Shown here: positions 1 through 7,754 of the stretch, one piece after another
How the letters are laid out: every line of letters begins with the position of its first letter
How positions within the stretch are numbered: the first letter of the stretch is position 1
From: an uncultured delta proteobacterium
Lineage (GTDB): Bacteria; Myxococcota_A; Polyangia; Polyangiales; Polyangiaceae
Direction of reading: 5' to 3'
Length of the DNA stretch: 39,785 nt
NCBI GenBank assembly: GCA_903892415.1
Contig: CAITIQ010000447.1
Span: 1 to 39,785, forward strand
The notes under the pieces: model-generated
What the model saw: the letters and a program-made list of their open reading frames with translations, nothing else
What the model was told of the DNA's origin: nothing
The model's database searches: none
Translations under genes and position numbers: made by a program

Positions 1-39
1 CGTGAGAGGCCGATGTCCTAACCGCTAGACGATGGGACC
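1..39 (-). tRNA. tRNA-Glu (anticodon CTC), 5' half only
   Basis: Read on the minus strand from base 39, the sequence starts with the acceptor strand GGTCCCA, then the D-arm GTCTAGCGGTTAGGA, then the 5' anticodon stem and loop CTCTCAC. This is the usual layout of bacterial tRNA-Glu, and the loop gives anticodon CTC. The 3' half (variable loop, T-arm, acceptor) lies outside the window. It lies 78 bp downstream of the tRNA-Gln gene on the same strand, so the two may share a transcript. Confidence 0.88.
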
Positions 40-117
40 CAGCTTGCCGAGCTAAGAAAGATGACCGAGATAGAACGTTAAGCGCAGAAGATAAAGAGAA
101 AACTAAGAGTACGAGGT

Positions 118-191
118 TGGCTGGGGGACAAGGATTCGAACCTTGATAGCAAGAGTCAGAATCTTGCGTCCTGCCATTAGACGATCCCCCA
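118..191 (-). tRNA. tRNA-Gln (anticodon CTG)
   Basis: On the minus strand the molecule begins TGGGGGATCGTCTAATGGCA, forms an anticodon stem CAAGA/TCTTG around the loop TTCTGAC (anticodon CTG), and has the T-arm loop GGTTCGAATCC. The acceptor strand TCCCCCA closes the stem and is followed by discriminator G at 121. CCA is encoded at 120-118. TGG-initial tRNAs with a weak first pair are typical of bacterial tRNA-Gln. The structure is complete. Confidence 0.95.
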
Positions 192-354
192 AGGGACCCT
201 GAGACGCTGCTTGCCGAAGGACGGCGGACCAGCGTCAACCTGACGCGCTTGGCTCGGGCTCCGCCCTAACAAGCGGGCGCACTTTCTCTAAGGTCGTGAT
301 TCAAGTCAAGAGACTTTGCGGTCGTGCGCACGATTTTTTCTACCCTGCGGCAGC

Positions 355-1818
355 TCACCTCGGCGAGAGCGGAAGGACCAGCGTGAACTCGGTGCGTCCT
401 TCTGCGCTCGTAAAGCTTGCCTCTCCGCCGTGAGCTTCGGCGACCGAGCGTACGATCGCCAGGCCCAAGCCCGAGCCACCTTGCTCCCTTCGAGTCGTGA
501 AGAAGCGGCCGAACACGTTGGCCTGGTTGGCGACGCTGATACCGGGTCCGTCGTTCTCGACGCTTAGTCGAAGCCGCGAGCCACGGCTGGAGAGAGCGAC
601 CTTCACCTTCGCCTGGCTGCGATGGTGGTGCGCGTTCTCGAGCAAGTTCGCGACAGCCATGCGCAGATCGGCTTCCCGGCCCAAGACTGGCGCGTGCTCG
701 GGCAGCTGCAACTCGATCTCGCTGAAGCGAGCCGCCTCACTCGCGACGAGCGCCGCAAAGTCCACCTTCAGCCGCGGCGGCTCGCGCGCCTCGATTCGAC
801 CGAGCAAAAGCAGTCGCTCGGTGAGCCCGCGCAAGCGTTCGGTCTCGCTGAGCACGTTGCTCAGGAACAGCTCGCGCGAAGCCGTTTCCTCCCACGCTCC
901 GTCGCGCAAAAGCTCTGCGGCCCCGCGAATGGACGTTAGCGGCGACTTGAACTCGTGCGCTACATCGGTGGCAAACTCCCGGGCAAAGCGCAGCCTCGCG
1001 ACGAGCCTGTCGCGCAGCCGAGCGAACGCCTCGCAAAGCTCACGCACTTCGCCGCGACCCGCCACGCGAATCTCGGCGTCGAGGTTGCCGCGCTCGACCT
1101 CGCGCGAGGCGCGCACCAACGCGGTAAGCGGACGGGAGAGGTCGTAAGCCAGGGCCAACGTGACCGCGCCGGCGAGCAGCAAAGCGACGACCATCACGCG
1201 CACCAGGCCCGAGCGAATGCGGTAGAGCTCGACCAAGACCGGCTGAGTCGAGCGCGTCACGTAGACCGCGCCGCGCACTTCGCCGCGCACGGTCACTGGC
1301 TCGGCCAGAAACAGAAATACTCCGGGCGACTTCTCGCGCACGCGCGTCTTGGTCGCGAGCGCGCCAGCCAACGCGCCGAGCACCTCCTCGCGCGCGGGGA
1401 CCGTTGGCCAACGCTCGCTCGAACGCGGCGAGCTATCGAGCAGTTCGACCTCCGGCAACATGCGCGGCGCCTTTGGTTCGGCGCCTTCGGGCGGCCCTTC
1501 GACGTGCGAGTCGCTCACCACCGCCCCATCGAAATCCACGAGCCGAATGCGCGTGCGCGTGGCGCGCGCAGCTTGCACCAACGCCGCTTCACCGTTGCCG
1601 GCGCGTTCGAAGAAGGAGAGCGAGGGGTCCGCCGAAAGATCCGCCTCGACCTCGGCTCGCAGCAAAGCGGCCTGATTGCGCATGTCGCGCTCGAGCGAGT
1701 TCAGCAGCTGAACCTCGAAAATCTTGGCGAACTCCAAGCCGGCGACCGGCACCAGCACGACCAACAGATTGACGATTAGCAGGCGCACGCTGATGCGACC
1801 GATCAGCCGTCTCAGCAC
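355..1818 (-). CDS. two-component sensor histidine kinase
   Basis: A 487-residue membrane histidine kinase that should autophosphorylate and pass phosphate to the regulator encoded just upstream. Two hydrophobic segments (about 12-30 and 205-225) bracket a periplasmic sensor region of about 170 residues, followed by a HAMP linker (about 226-278). The phospho-accepting His288 lies in DVAHEFKSPLTS, the N box is NLLENA (391-396), and the ATP lid motifs are DGPGIS (Asp423) and GGSGLGLAIV. The overall architecture, including the short cytoplasmic N-terminus RISVRLLIVN, resembles the ChvG/CreC group, but the ligand cannot be told from sequence. Translation starts at GTG 1818 and overlaps the regulator stop codon by 7 bases, so the two are translationally coupled. 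All catalytic motifs are present. Confidence 0.93.
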   Translation of the reverse strand: MLRRLIGRISVRLLIVNLLVVLVPVAGLEFAKIFEVQLLNSLERDMRNQAALLRAEVEADLSADPSLSFFERAGNGEAALVQAARATRTRIRLVDFDGAVVSDSHVEGPPEGAEPKAPRMLPEVELLDSSPRSSERWPTVPAREEVLGALAGALATKTRVREKSPGVFLFLAEPVTVRGEVRGAVYVTRSTQPVLVELYRIRSGLVRVMVVALLLAGAVTLALAYDLSRPLTALVRASREVERGNLDAEIRVAGRGEVRELCEAFARLRDRLVARLRFAREFATDVAHEFKSPLTSIRGAAELLRDGAWEETASRELFLSNVLSETERLRGLTERLLLLGRIEAREPPRLKVDFAALVASEAARFSEIELQLPEHAPVLGREADLRMAVANLLENAHHHRSQAKVKVALSSRGSRLRLSVENDGPGISVANQANVFGRFFTTRREQGGSGLGLAIVRSVAEAHGGEASFTSAEGRTEFTLVLPLSPR

Positions 1819-2534
1819 AGTTCCTCAGCGGCGCTCGCGCGGTAACCAATGCCGTGCACCGTTGTGATCGGATCGAGGCCGGAGGGTCGGAACTTCGCCC
1901 GGATGCGCTTGACGTGGGTATCCACGCCGCGCTCCCCTTCCCCATCCTCGTCGGCGAGCTGCATACGCAACTTGAGCTGCGTGCGACTAAGCACCACGCC
2001 CGGTCGCTCCAAGAGAGCCGCGAGCAGATCGAACTCGGCCTTGGTGAGCAGCACCGCTCGTCCGCCGCAGCGCACCTCGCGTGCCTCGAGCGAAAGCTCG
2101 ATCGGGCCGTGCAGCAGGCTGCGCGTCGCTGTTGGCTGGGCGGGCGCTTCCTCGGTCAACTCGGAACGGCGCAGGAGGGCGCGCACCCGCGCGACCAACT
2201 CCCGCGGGGAAAAAGGTTTGGTTAGGTAGTCATCCCCACCCAACTCGAGACCGACGATGCGGTCCACCTCTTCACTGCGGGCCGAAAGAAAGAGCACCGG
2301 TGTGCGTGCCGCGCGCGTCTTCGACGAGCGCAACTGCCGACAAAAGCTGAGCCCATCGAGCTCAGGCACCATCACGTCGAGCACGATCGCGTGGTAGCCG
2401 CTCGCTAGCGCGTCATCGAGCGCACGCTTGCCGTCCGCGTAGCTCGTGACCTCCCAGCCCTCTCGGCCGAGTGCATACTCCACGACCTCGCGAATGTGCA
2501 CTTCATCTTCCACGACCAAGATGCGCTTCTTCAT
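1812..2534 (-). CDS. OmpR/PhoB-family response regulator
   Basis: A 240-residue DNA-binding response regulator, first gene of the two-component operon. The receiver domain occupies about residues 3-115, with the acidic pair in VVEDE, phospho-acceptor Asp53 in VLDVMVPELDG and conserved Lys106 in YLTKPF. The C-terminal winged-helix domain (about 140-238) ends with the typical recognition-helix segment GVDTHVKRIRAKF and the wing THVHGIGYR-like TTVHGIGYR. I place the start at ATG 2534 because AGGAG lies 8 bases upstream and the receiver fold begins at once (MKKRILVVEDE). A longer reading frame exists upstream but would add 50 unstructured residues inside the divergent gene. Its partner is the kinase encoded immediately downstream. 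Confidence 0.95.
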   Translation of the reverse strand: MKKRILVVEDEVHIREVVEYALGREGWEVTSYADGKRALDDALASGYHAIVLDVMVPELDGLSFCRQLRSSKTRAARTPVLFLSARSEEVDRIVGLELGGDDYLTKPFSPRELVARVRALLRRSELTEEAPAQPTATRSLLHGPIELSLEAREVRCGGRAVLLTKAEFDLLAALLERPGVVLSRTQLKLRMQLADEDGEGERGVDTHVKRIRAKFRPSGLDPITTVHGIGYRASAAEELC

Positions 2535-2563
2535 AGGGGAACTCCTGGTATCCTTCCCGGCCG

Positions 2564-5242
2564 TTGGACACGCCTGCCTCGCTTTTTCGATTAGCGCACT
2601 TCGTTTGGGAGTCACAGCCCGGGCGCTACGCCTTGACAGCGGTGGTTCATGGCACGGTGCGGTTGGCGCAGGGGCAGGAGGCAAGCTTTGTAGCGCCCGA
2701 GGTGCTCCCGCTCGGCTATGACGAGACGCAAACGCTCGTCGCGCGCCTCAATCTGCTAGCGCCGTTCAAGCCCAAGCTCGATGTGGTGGTGGTGGGCAAA
2801 GCCTATGCACCGCCCGCGAGCGAGAGCGACCGCTTGATCGCGCGCATTCGCATCGGTGACTTCAGTAAGGCCGTCTCCATCACCGGTGACCGCTTGTGGA
2901 TGCGCGATGGTGCTCGCTGGGGCTCGAGCCCGCCGCGCCCCTTCTCGCAGATGCTGCTCTCCCCCGAACGGGCGATTCGCTCGGCCGAAAACCCCGTCGG
3001 GCTCGACCCTGCGGCCATTCCCGTAGAGGGCCGGTTGGCGATGCCGAACCTCGAACCAGCGGGCGGCTCGTTCAGTGCCGTGACCGGGACCGTCGCGCCC
3101 ACGGCTCCGAGTCGTCACAACTTGCTCGATGCAGCTGGCGCCTATTGGGTCGCCGCGCTGGAGGCTGGCCGCGCACCGGGCCCGCTGCCCGAAGGTTTCA
3201 ACTTCCAGTTCTTCAACGTCGCACCGCAAGACCAGCAGGTCGCGACCATCTCGCCGGGGGACGCAGTGGTGCTCGAGAACCTCCACCCGATGTTTCCGGT
3301 CTTCACGACCAAACTGCCTTCTGTGTTGCCGCTCATCGTCGGCGTGGATGGCACCACCGGCAGTACCTTCGAGGTGCCCATTCGTTGTGACACCGTCTGG
3401 CTCGATGGGGATCGCGAGACAGCGTGGATCGTCTATCGAGGTACCGCCGCGGTCGCCCGGCCGGACCAACCGCTGGCGCTACGCGTCGAAGTGGAGCGCT
3501 ACAAGCGACCTGAACCGCAGCAGCTATCGACCTCCACCATGTTGCAGACACAGCAGGGTAGCGGGCATGCGGTCATGCCCTTCGCCAATAGCCATTCTTC
3601 TGGAGCGCCTTCCTACGGCGCCTACGGCCAATACGCGCAACCCAACCAGGCGGCCCTGCAAAGGCCAATCGCTAGCGAGGTCACCAGCGAGTTGCCGGCC
3701 GAGGGCAGCTACCCTCCACCGCCTCCACGCCATATCACCCAGGAGATTGAACTCGAGCCACCTGCAGCGGAGGTAAGCCCTGGCGGGCTGCCTTTTGGCG
3801 GCGGGCTCGACCAGCGCACCGTGGCGCGCACCGAGCCCGGCTGGGCTGGCAACGGATTTCCGACCGGCCAGCAAGCCTACGCGAACGCGCTCGCGGCCCA
3901 ACCGACGATGGCGCTCGAGCTACCTGGCCGACACGAGACAATGCCGCCCGCTCCACCGAGCATGGCTCTGCCGTTTGGCCCGTTGCCGGTGGAACCTACG
4001 GCTCCGTATTCGGTGAAGACGTTGTTCGTGCAGAAGAGCTCACCTGGGCCAATTCCAGACATCGGGCCGACGCCCGCACCGGTGATCGCGCTGGTGATGA
4101 GAGAACCAGCGCCGCCGTCGATGTCGGAGCTCACCATCCAGCCGACGTTGCTCAGCCTATCGAAGCAGCCAGCGGAGCTGTTGCCCATCGTTGCGCCGCC
4201 CGTCGTCGCGCCGCCCGTCGTTGCGCCGCCCATCGTTGCACCGCCCGTCGTTGCGCCGCCCGTCGTTGCGCCGCCCCCGCCAATCGCTCCAGCCCCGCCG
4301 CCTGCGACGCCGGTTTCACCGCCGCAGCTCTCCTCGCCTTCGGCCCTACCCATCGCACCGCCAGTGCTCAGCCCGCCGCGCATCCCCTTAGCGCCGCCGA
4401 TTCCCGCCGTGCCGCGGAGCGATGAAGCGCCTCTTTCGACGCGGGTCCCCCCGCCTGCGCCGTCAGTGCCAGTGGCCGTCGTGGTTCCGCCGTCGTTGCG
4501 CCCAGCAGCGCCGGTGCAAGCCGCGAGCACGGACCCACCGATGCCGCCGCCGCTGCCAAAGCCTACCGCGGTTCCACTCAACCTCGTCCCGCCACCCAAG
4601 CCCAATCGCGCGGCAGAGCCCGCCGCGGCGGAAGCCAAAGCCGCAGACAGCCCACCCCTGCAGGCCGCTCCCAATGCTGCGGTCACTCCCCCGCAAGCGC
4701 CCTCCTTTGCCGCCTTCGCCGATGATCCAACGCCCCCAGCAGATGAACCGTTCGCCGAGGTCCAGACGCAAGCTGAGCCGGCTCCCGCGGCGGAACCAAC
4801 TCCCCCGGCCGAACCAACCCCTCCGCAGCTCGAGGACGTGGCGGCGTTGCGAGCCCGCCTCTCCTTCAAAGATGCGGACAAAGCGGATATCTTGGCGAAC
4901 TTCGGACTTGAAGACGCCAGCTGGATCGCGCTCGAGCGCGAGCATTTGAAGGCCATCGACGAGGCCTCGCAAGCGGGCAACAGCAGCTTGCTCGAGCGCT
5001 ACGACGACGCCTACCTGGAAGCCCTCAACCAACTGCGCGGCGTGATCGACGAGCTCGGTTATGCGCGCCTGCAATACGCACGAGAGTCGGGAAGTCTTGG
5101 AACAACGTTGGAGGAGCTGCGCGTTCAACGCAACGACCTCATGCGGCTCGAACGGACCTGGAGAAGACGCCTCGCGGCAAACAAGGAGCTAGCTGAGCGC
5201 GTCGAGGACGAGCTCGAGCGATTGCGCGGCGGCGGCGCATGA
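2564..5242 (+). CDS. DUF2169 protein with Pro-rich middle and helical tail
   Basis: An 892-residue protein. Residues about 20-320 match the DUF2169 pattern, including LLAPFKPKLDVVVVG, the ITGDRLWMRDG segment, PPRPFSQMLLSPERA, and FNFQFFNVAPQDQQ. In other bacteria DUF2169 occurs next to type VI secretion and PAAR-type genes; no such genes are seen here. Residues about 330-760 are low-complexity and Pro/Ala-rich, including six VVAPP-type repeats. Residues about 760-890 are predicted to be helical and charged (coiled-coil like). The only available start is TTG 2564, because an in-frame stop lies at 2534-2536; the ribosome site is weak. The gene diverges from the response regulator with 29 bp between them and overlaps the next gene by ATGA. 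No signal peptide is seen, so it is probably cytoplasmic. The molecular role is unknown. Confidence 0.85.
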   Translation: MDTPASLFRLAHFVWESQPGRYALTAVVHGTVRLAQGQEASFVAPEVLPLGYDETQTLVARLNLLAPFKPKLDVVVVGKAYAPPASESDRLIARIRIGDFSKAVSITGDRLWMRDGARWGSSPPRPFSQMLLSPERAIRSAENPVGLDPAAIPVEGRLAMPNLEPAGGSFSAVTGTVAPTAPSRHNLLDAAGAYWVAALEAGRAPGPLPEGFNFQFFNVAPQDQQVATISPGDAVVLENLHPMFPVFTTKLPSVLPLIVGVDGTTGSTFEVPIRCDTVWLDGDRETAWIVYRGTAAVARPDQPLALRVEVERYKRPEPQQLSTSTMLQTQQGSGHAVMPFANSHSSGAPSYGAYGQYAQPNQAALQRPIASEVTSELPAEGSYPPPPPRHITQEIELEPPAAEVSPGGLPFGGGLDQRTVARTEPGWAGNGFPTGQQAYANALAAQPTMALELPGRHETMPPAPPSMALPFGPLPVEPTAPYSVKTLFVQKSSPGPIPDIGPTPAPVIALVMREPAPPSMSELTIQPTLLSLSKQPAELLPIVAPPVVAPPVVAPPIVAPPVVAPPVVAPPPPIAPAPPPATPVSPPQLSSPSALPIAPPVLSPPRIPLAPPIPAVPRSDEAPLSTRVPPPAPSVPVAVVVPPSLRPAAPVQAASTDPPMPPPLPKPTAVPLNLVPPPKPNRAAEPAAAEAKAADSPPLQAAPNAAVTPPQAPSFAAFADDPTPPADEPFAEVQTQAEPAPAAEPTPPAEPTPPQLEDVAALRARLSFKDADKADILANFGLEDASWIALEREHLKAIDEASQAGNSSLLERYDDAYLEALNQLRGVIDELGYARLQYARESGSLGTTLEELRVQRNDLMRLERTWRRRLAANKELAERVEDELERLRGGGA
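4187..4276 (+). repeat. six 15-bp tandem repeats encoding (V/I)VAPP
   Basis: Units begin at 4187, 4202, 4217, 4232, 4247 and 4262, each near ATCGTTGCGCCGCCC or GTCGTTGCGCCGCCC. Because 15 is a multiple of 3, copy-number change would not shift the frame. The repeat lies inside the Pro-rich spacer of the DUF2169 protein. Confidence 0.95.
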
Positions 5243-7047
5243 CCGTGACGCGTGCCAAGAGTCGATGGTCCAAGGGGCCTTCGGCCCGTCCTTCTCACAG
5301 AGGGCCCGAATCATTCTGGTTGCTGCATCTACCTTCGGTGGAACGCCCCTTCCAAGCCATGCTTCCGCTCGGCTTGCTCGCCCTCGCGGCCTGCCAAGTT
5401 CAAGAGGCTGTGCAGCCACCACAAGCCGCAAAGAGAGCGGCCGTGCAGAGCTGCTCGGCGTTGCGTGAGCCGACCGTGCCGAGGTCGACCAAAGAAGCGA
5501 AGGTCGACCTTTCGTTGGCCGTGGTCGGCGCGCAGAACCCGGCCTGTAGTGAATGGACGCCCGGGGAGGTAACCGGCCTCGCGCAGCGCATCCTCGAGGC
5601 AACGAGCGAACCACAAGAACTTGTCGTCGTCCTCGCAGACACAGGCAGCTGCGAAGCGTGCAAAGGCGGCGGTGGGGTGGCGTTTCGCTTTCATAGCGAA
5701 CTCGAGCGGCTGTCCGGTCAGGCCTTCGAGGAACGGGCCGTGGATGCGGGCAACGAGGGGTCACCAGCGCTCTTGATCGGAAGCGGATGGGCGCTCGATG
5801 CGGGAGCGCATCAGTACTCCTACCCGGATGGGGCGGGCCGCTATGCGCGGGTACGGATCACCGGAAAGGCTGGCCTGCGCGTGGAGCTGCTGGCCAGCGC
5901 TGCCGGCCGCGGCGAGGCCAACGCGAAGCGAAGGGACTTCCAATGGCGACACTTGCTCGCCTCGGTCAGCTCGAGCCCAGCCCAGGTCGGGGTCATCGCT
6001 GGGGACTTCGGAGCAGCGTTTGGCGAGGAGCGAGAGCCTTGGATGGAGAGCTTCAAGTCGTTGGCTAGCTTCGGCTCGCAAACAGCTCAGTGCGAAGATG
6101 CGCCCGAACGCGCGCTTCACTTCGGCCAGACTCACGCTGTCGCTGTTGCGCCTGCAGAGTCGCCCTTTCGTCTTGCGCCGGAGCGGCTCAGCTTTTTGAG
6201 CGGGCCGGAGAGCGATACCACCCTGCAACTTACGCAGGAAAAGGCCTGTCATGCGCTCGAGTTCACCCAGTTCGAGTTGACGCGGACGAAGCAAGATAGT
6301 GACGCCGACCGCATCCCCGACGAGCTCGACAACTGCCCGCTCGTCGCCAATCAGCAACAAGAGAACAGGGACAGCGACGCACTCGGGGACGCCTGCGACA
6401 ACTGCCCCGAGCACGAGAACCTCGCACAAACCGATGGCGACAAGGACAAGGTCGGTGATGCTTGCGACGACGACTGGGACCAGGACGGCCGGAGCAACAG
6501 CGACGACAACTGCCCGCAGCTGAAGAACCCCGAGCAATGCAATGCCGACTGCGATCAGCTGGGCAACGCTTGCGATCAAGATGACGACGATGACGCCTTG
6601 CTCGACGCTGTCGATCTCTGTCCCGAGGTCGCTGCCAAGCCCGCTTCCGCAGGTGCACCGCCGCGCATCCCAGGCGGTAGCGGGCAAGCCTTGCTTCCCT
6701 TCGATCGCTTCATCATCGCTTGCTCCCCCTCGGCGAAAGACCCAGCCGAGTTGCGAGCGCTCCCGCGGCTAGCAAAGCGCGGCGTTGCAGCTCCCGAATG
6801 CGCGGCGCTCGGTGCCAGTGCCAGCGCGGCGGCCAGCGCCTTGAGCGGCCCGCTGCGGCTCGCGCGCGCCAAAGCGATCGTCGAATCGAAAGGCGGCTGC
6901 AACGGCTCCGCGAGCCCAAGCTGTGGAGCCTGCGCACCAAGCTTGAGGCCGGAGCTTACCGAGCCGGCCGGACCAGACCCCTCCCCAGCGACGCCGAGCG
7001 AACTCAGCCCAGAAGGCGACCCCAGCCCAGAAGCCGAGTCGGAGTGA
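5239..7047 (+). CDS. lipoprotein with EEP-like region and thrombospondin type 3 repeats
   Basis: Up to 602 residues. A lipobox-like LLALAAC precedes Cys52, so the mature protein is probably membrane-anchored outside the cytoplasm. ATG 5239 overlaps the previous stop (ATGA), but it puts 40 odd residues before the signal core; ATG 5359 (MLPLGLLALAAC) is the alternative start. Residues about 70-345 look like a degenerate endonuclease/exonuclease/phosphatase (EEP) domain: RRDFQWRHLLASV is followed by VGVIAGDFG, where active EEP enzymes carry GDFN. Residues about 353-457 are Asp/Asn/Cys-rich thrombospondin type 3 repeats (DSDADRIPDELDNCP, GDACDNCPEHEN, DQDGRSNSDDNCP), which bind calcium in known proteins. 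The C-terminus is Cys-containing, then Pro/Ser/Glu-rich. It overlaps the downstream gene by GTGA. The lipoprotein and TSP3 calls are firm; the EEP relation is inference. Confidence 0.8.
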   Translation: MTVTRAKSRWSKGPSARPSHRGPESFWLLHLPSVERPFQAMLPLGLLALAACQVQEAVQPPQAAKRAAVQSCSALREPTVPRSTKEAKVDLSLAVVGAQNPACSEWTPGEVTGLAQRILEATSEPQELVVVLADTGSCEACKGGGGVAFRFHSELERLSGQAFEERAVDAGNEGSPALLIGSGWALDAGAHQYSYPDGAGRYARVRITGKAGLRVELLASAAGRGEANAKRRDFQWRHLLASVSSSPAQVGVIAGDFGAAFGEEREPWMESFKSLASFGSQTAQCEDAPERALHFGQTHAVAVAPAESPFRLAPERLSFLSGPESDTTLQLTQEKACHALEFTQFELTRTKQDSDADRIPDELDNCPLVANQQQENRDSDALGDACDNCPEHENLAQTDGDKDKVGDACDDDWDQDGRSNSDDNCPQLKNPEQCNADCDQLGNACDQDDDDDALLDAVDLCPEVAAKPASAGAPPRIPGGSGQALLPFDRFIIACSPSAKDPAELRALPRLAKRGVAAPECAALGASASAAASALSGPLRLARAKAIVESKGGCNGSASPSCGACAPSLRPELTEPAGPDPSPATPSELSPEGDPSPEAESE

Positions 7048-7754
7048 ACTTCCTCTTCCATCACCATCTTGCGCTCGTTGATTCCAACCATCCGTGCGCA
7101 GCCTTCGGTTCGATGTTGCCGGATCTTTTTCGCATGGTGCATCGGCCGGCACGCACACAGCGCGCACGCCTGGATTTGAGCGGCGAAAGCGAACGGGCGC
7201 TGGCCCAGCAAGGGATGGCCCATCACCTCGCGGTCGACCGTTGGTTTCACAAGACCGCTGCGTTTTTGAACGGAGAAGCCTCGGCCAAACGCCAACTGCA
7301 GGCGACCTCGCTACCGCGCGCGGCCTTGTTCGGTCACGTCACCTGGGAAATGTGCCTCGACGGCGCGCTGGTACGCCATCTGGGCGAGGCCACGGTCCGC
7401 AGCGAGCTCGCCCGCTCGATCGGTGGGCGTGAAGGGCTGGCCGCTGAGCTACTGCGAGCGTTGCATCTCGAGCCAGGCCCAGCGTCCTTCGACCACGAGC
7501 TGATCGTGCGCCGGCTCGAAAGGCTGCTCGAGGCCGTGCGTAGCTTCGCCCTGCCCGGCGGCTACGGCTCCGCACACGGCCTGGCCGATCGGCTCGAGGG
7601 GCTACGCTCAGCGTTCGGCTTCGAGCGTGCCGCGCCGGCAGAGCGACGCTTGCTCGAACAAAGCCTCGCTGAACTTTTCAGCGAGGCCGATCAAGCCGTC
7701 GTGGTCCTGCTCTGCGAGTGGGAGCAGGCTCGTTCAGACTACCAACCGCACTGA
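7044..7754 (+). CDS. AcpH-like (acyl carrier protein phosphodiesterase family) protein
   Basis: A 236-residue protein starting at GTG 7044, which overlaps the previous stop codon (GTGA). The N-terminus NFLFHHHLAL is close to the start of E. coli AcpH (MNFLAHLHLA). It is followed by the family-like pattern GSMLPDLFR, then MAHHLAVDRWFH and FGHVTWEMCLDG, giving His/Asp residues spaced as in that HD-like family. AcpH removes the phosphopantetheine arm from acyl carrier protein in E. coli; whether this divergent member does so is not known. It is likely cytoplasmic, since no signal peptide is visible. It is the third gene of the overlapping operon that starts at 2564. Its 3' end overlaps the convergent peptidase gene by 16 bp. 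Confidence 0.62.
   Translation: MNFLFHHHLALVDSNHPCAAFGSMLPDLFRMVHRPARTQRARLDLSGESERALAQQGMAHHLAVDRWFHKTAAFLNGEASAKRQLQATSLPRAALFGHVTWEMCLDGALVRHLGEATVRSELARSIGGREGLAAELLRALHLEPGPASFDHELIVRRLERLLEAVRSFALPGGYGSAHGLADRLEGLRSAFGFERAAPAERRLLEQSLAELFSEADQAVVVLLCEWEQARSDYQPH

Noticed and set aside
281..309. Possible promoter for the tRNA genes (TTGACT on the minus strand)
   Set aside because: The -35 is good, but no acceptable -10 lies at the right distance (GAAAGT at 17 bases).
322..339. TCGTGCGCACGA followed by TTTTTT, terminator-like on the plus strand
   Set aside because: Only a 4-bp stem can form with a usable loop, and no plus-strand gene lies upstream.
4187..4276. VVAPP repeats considered as a mobile or regulatory repeat
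   Set aside because: They are in frame, lie within the Pro-rich spacer and are simple coding low complexity.
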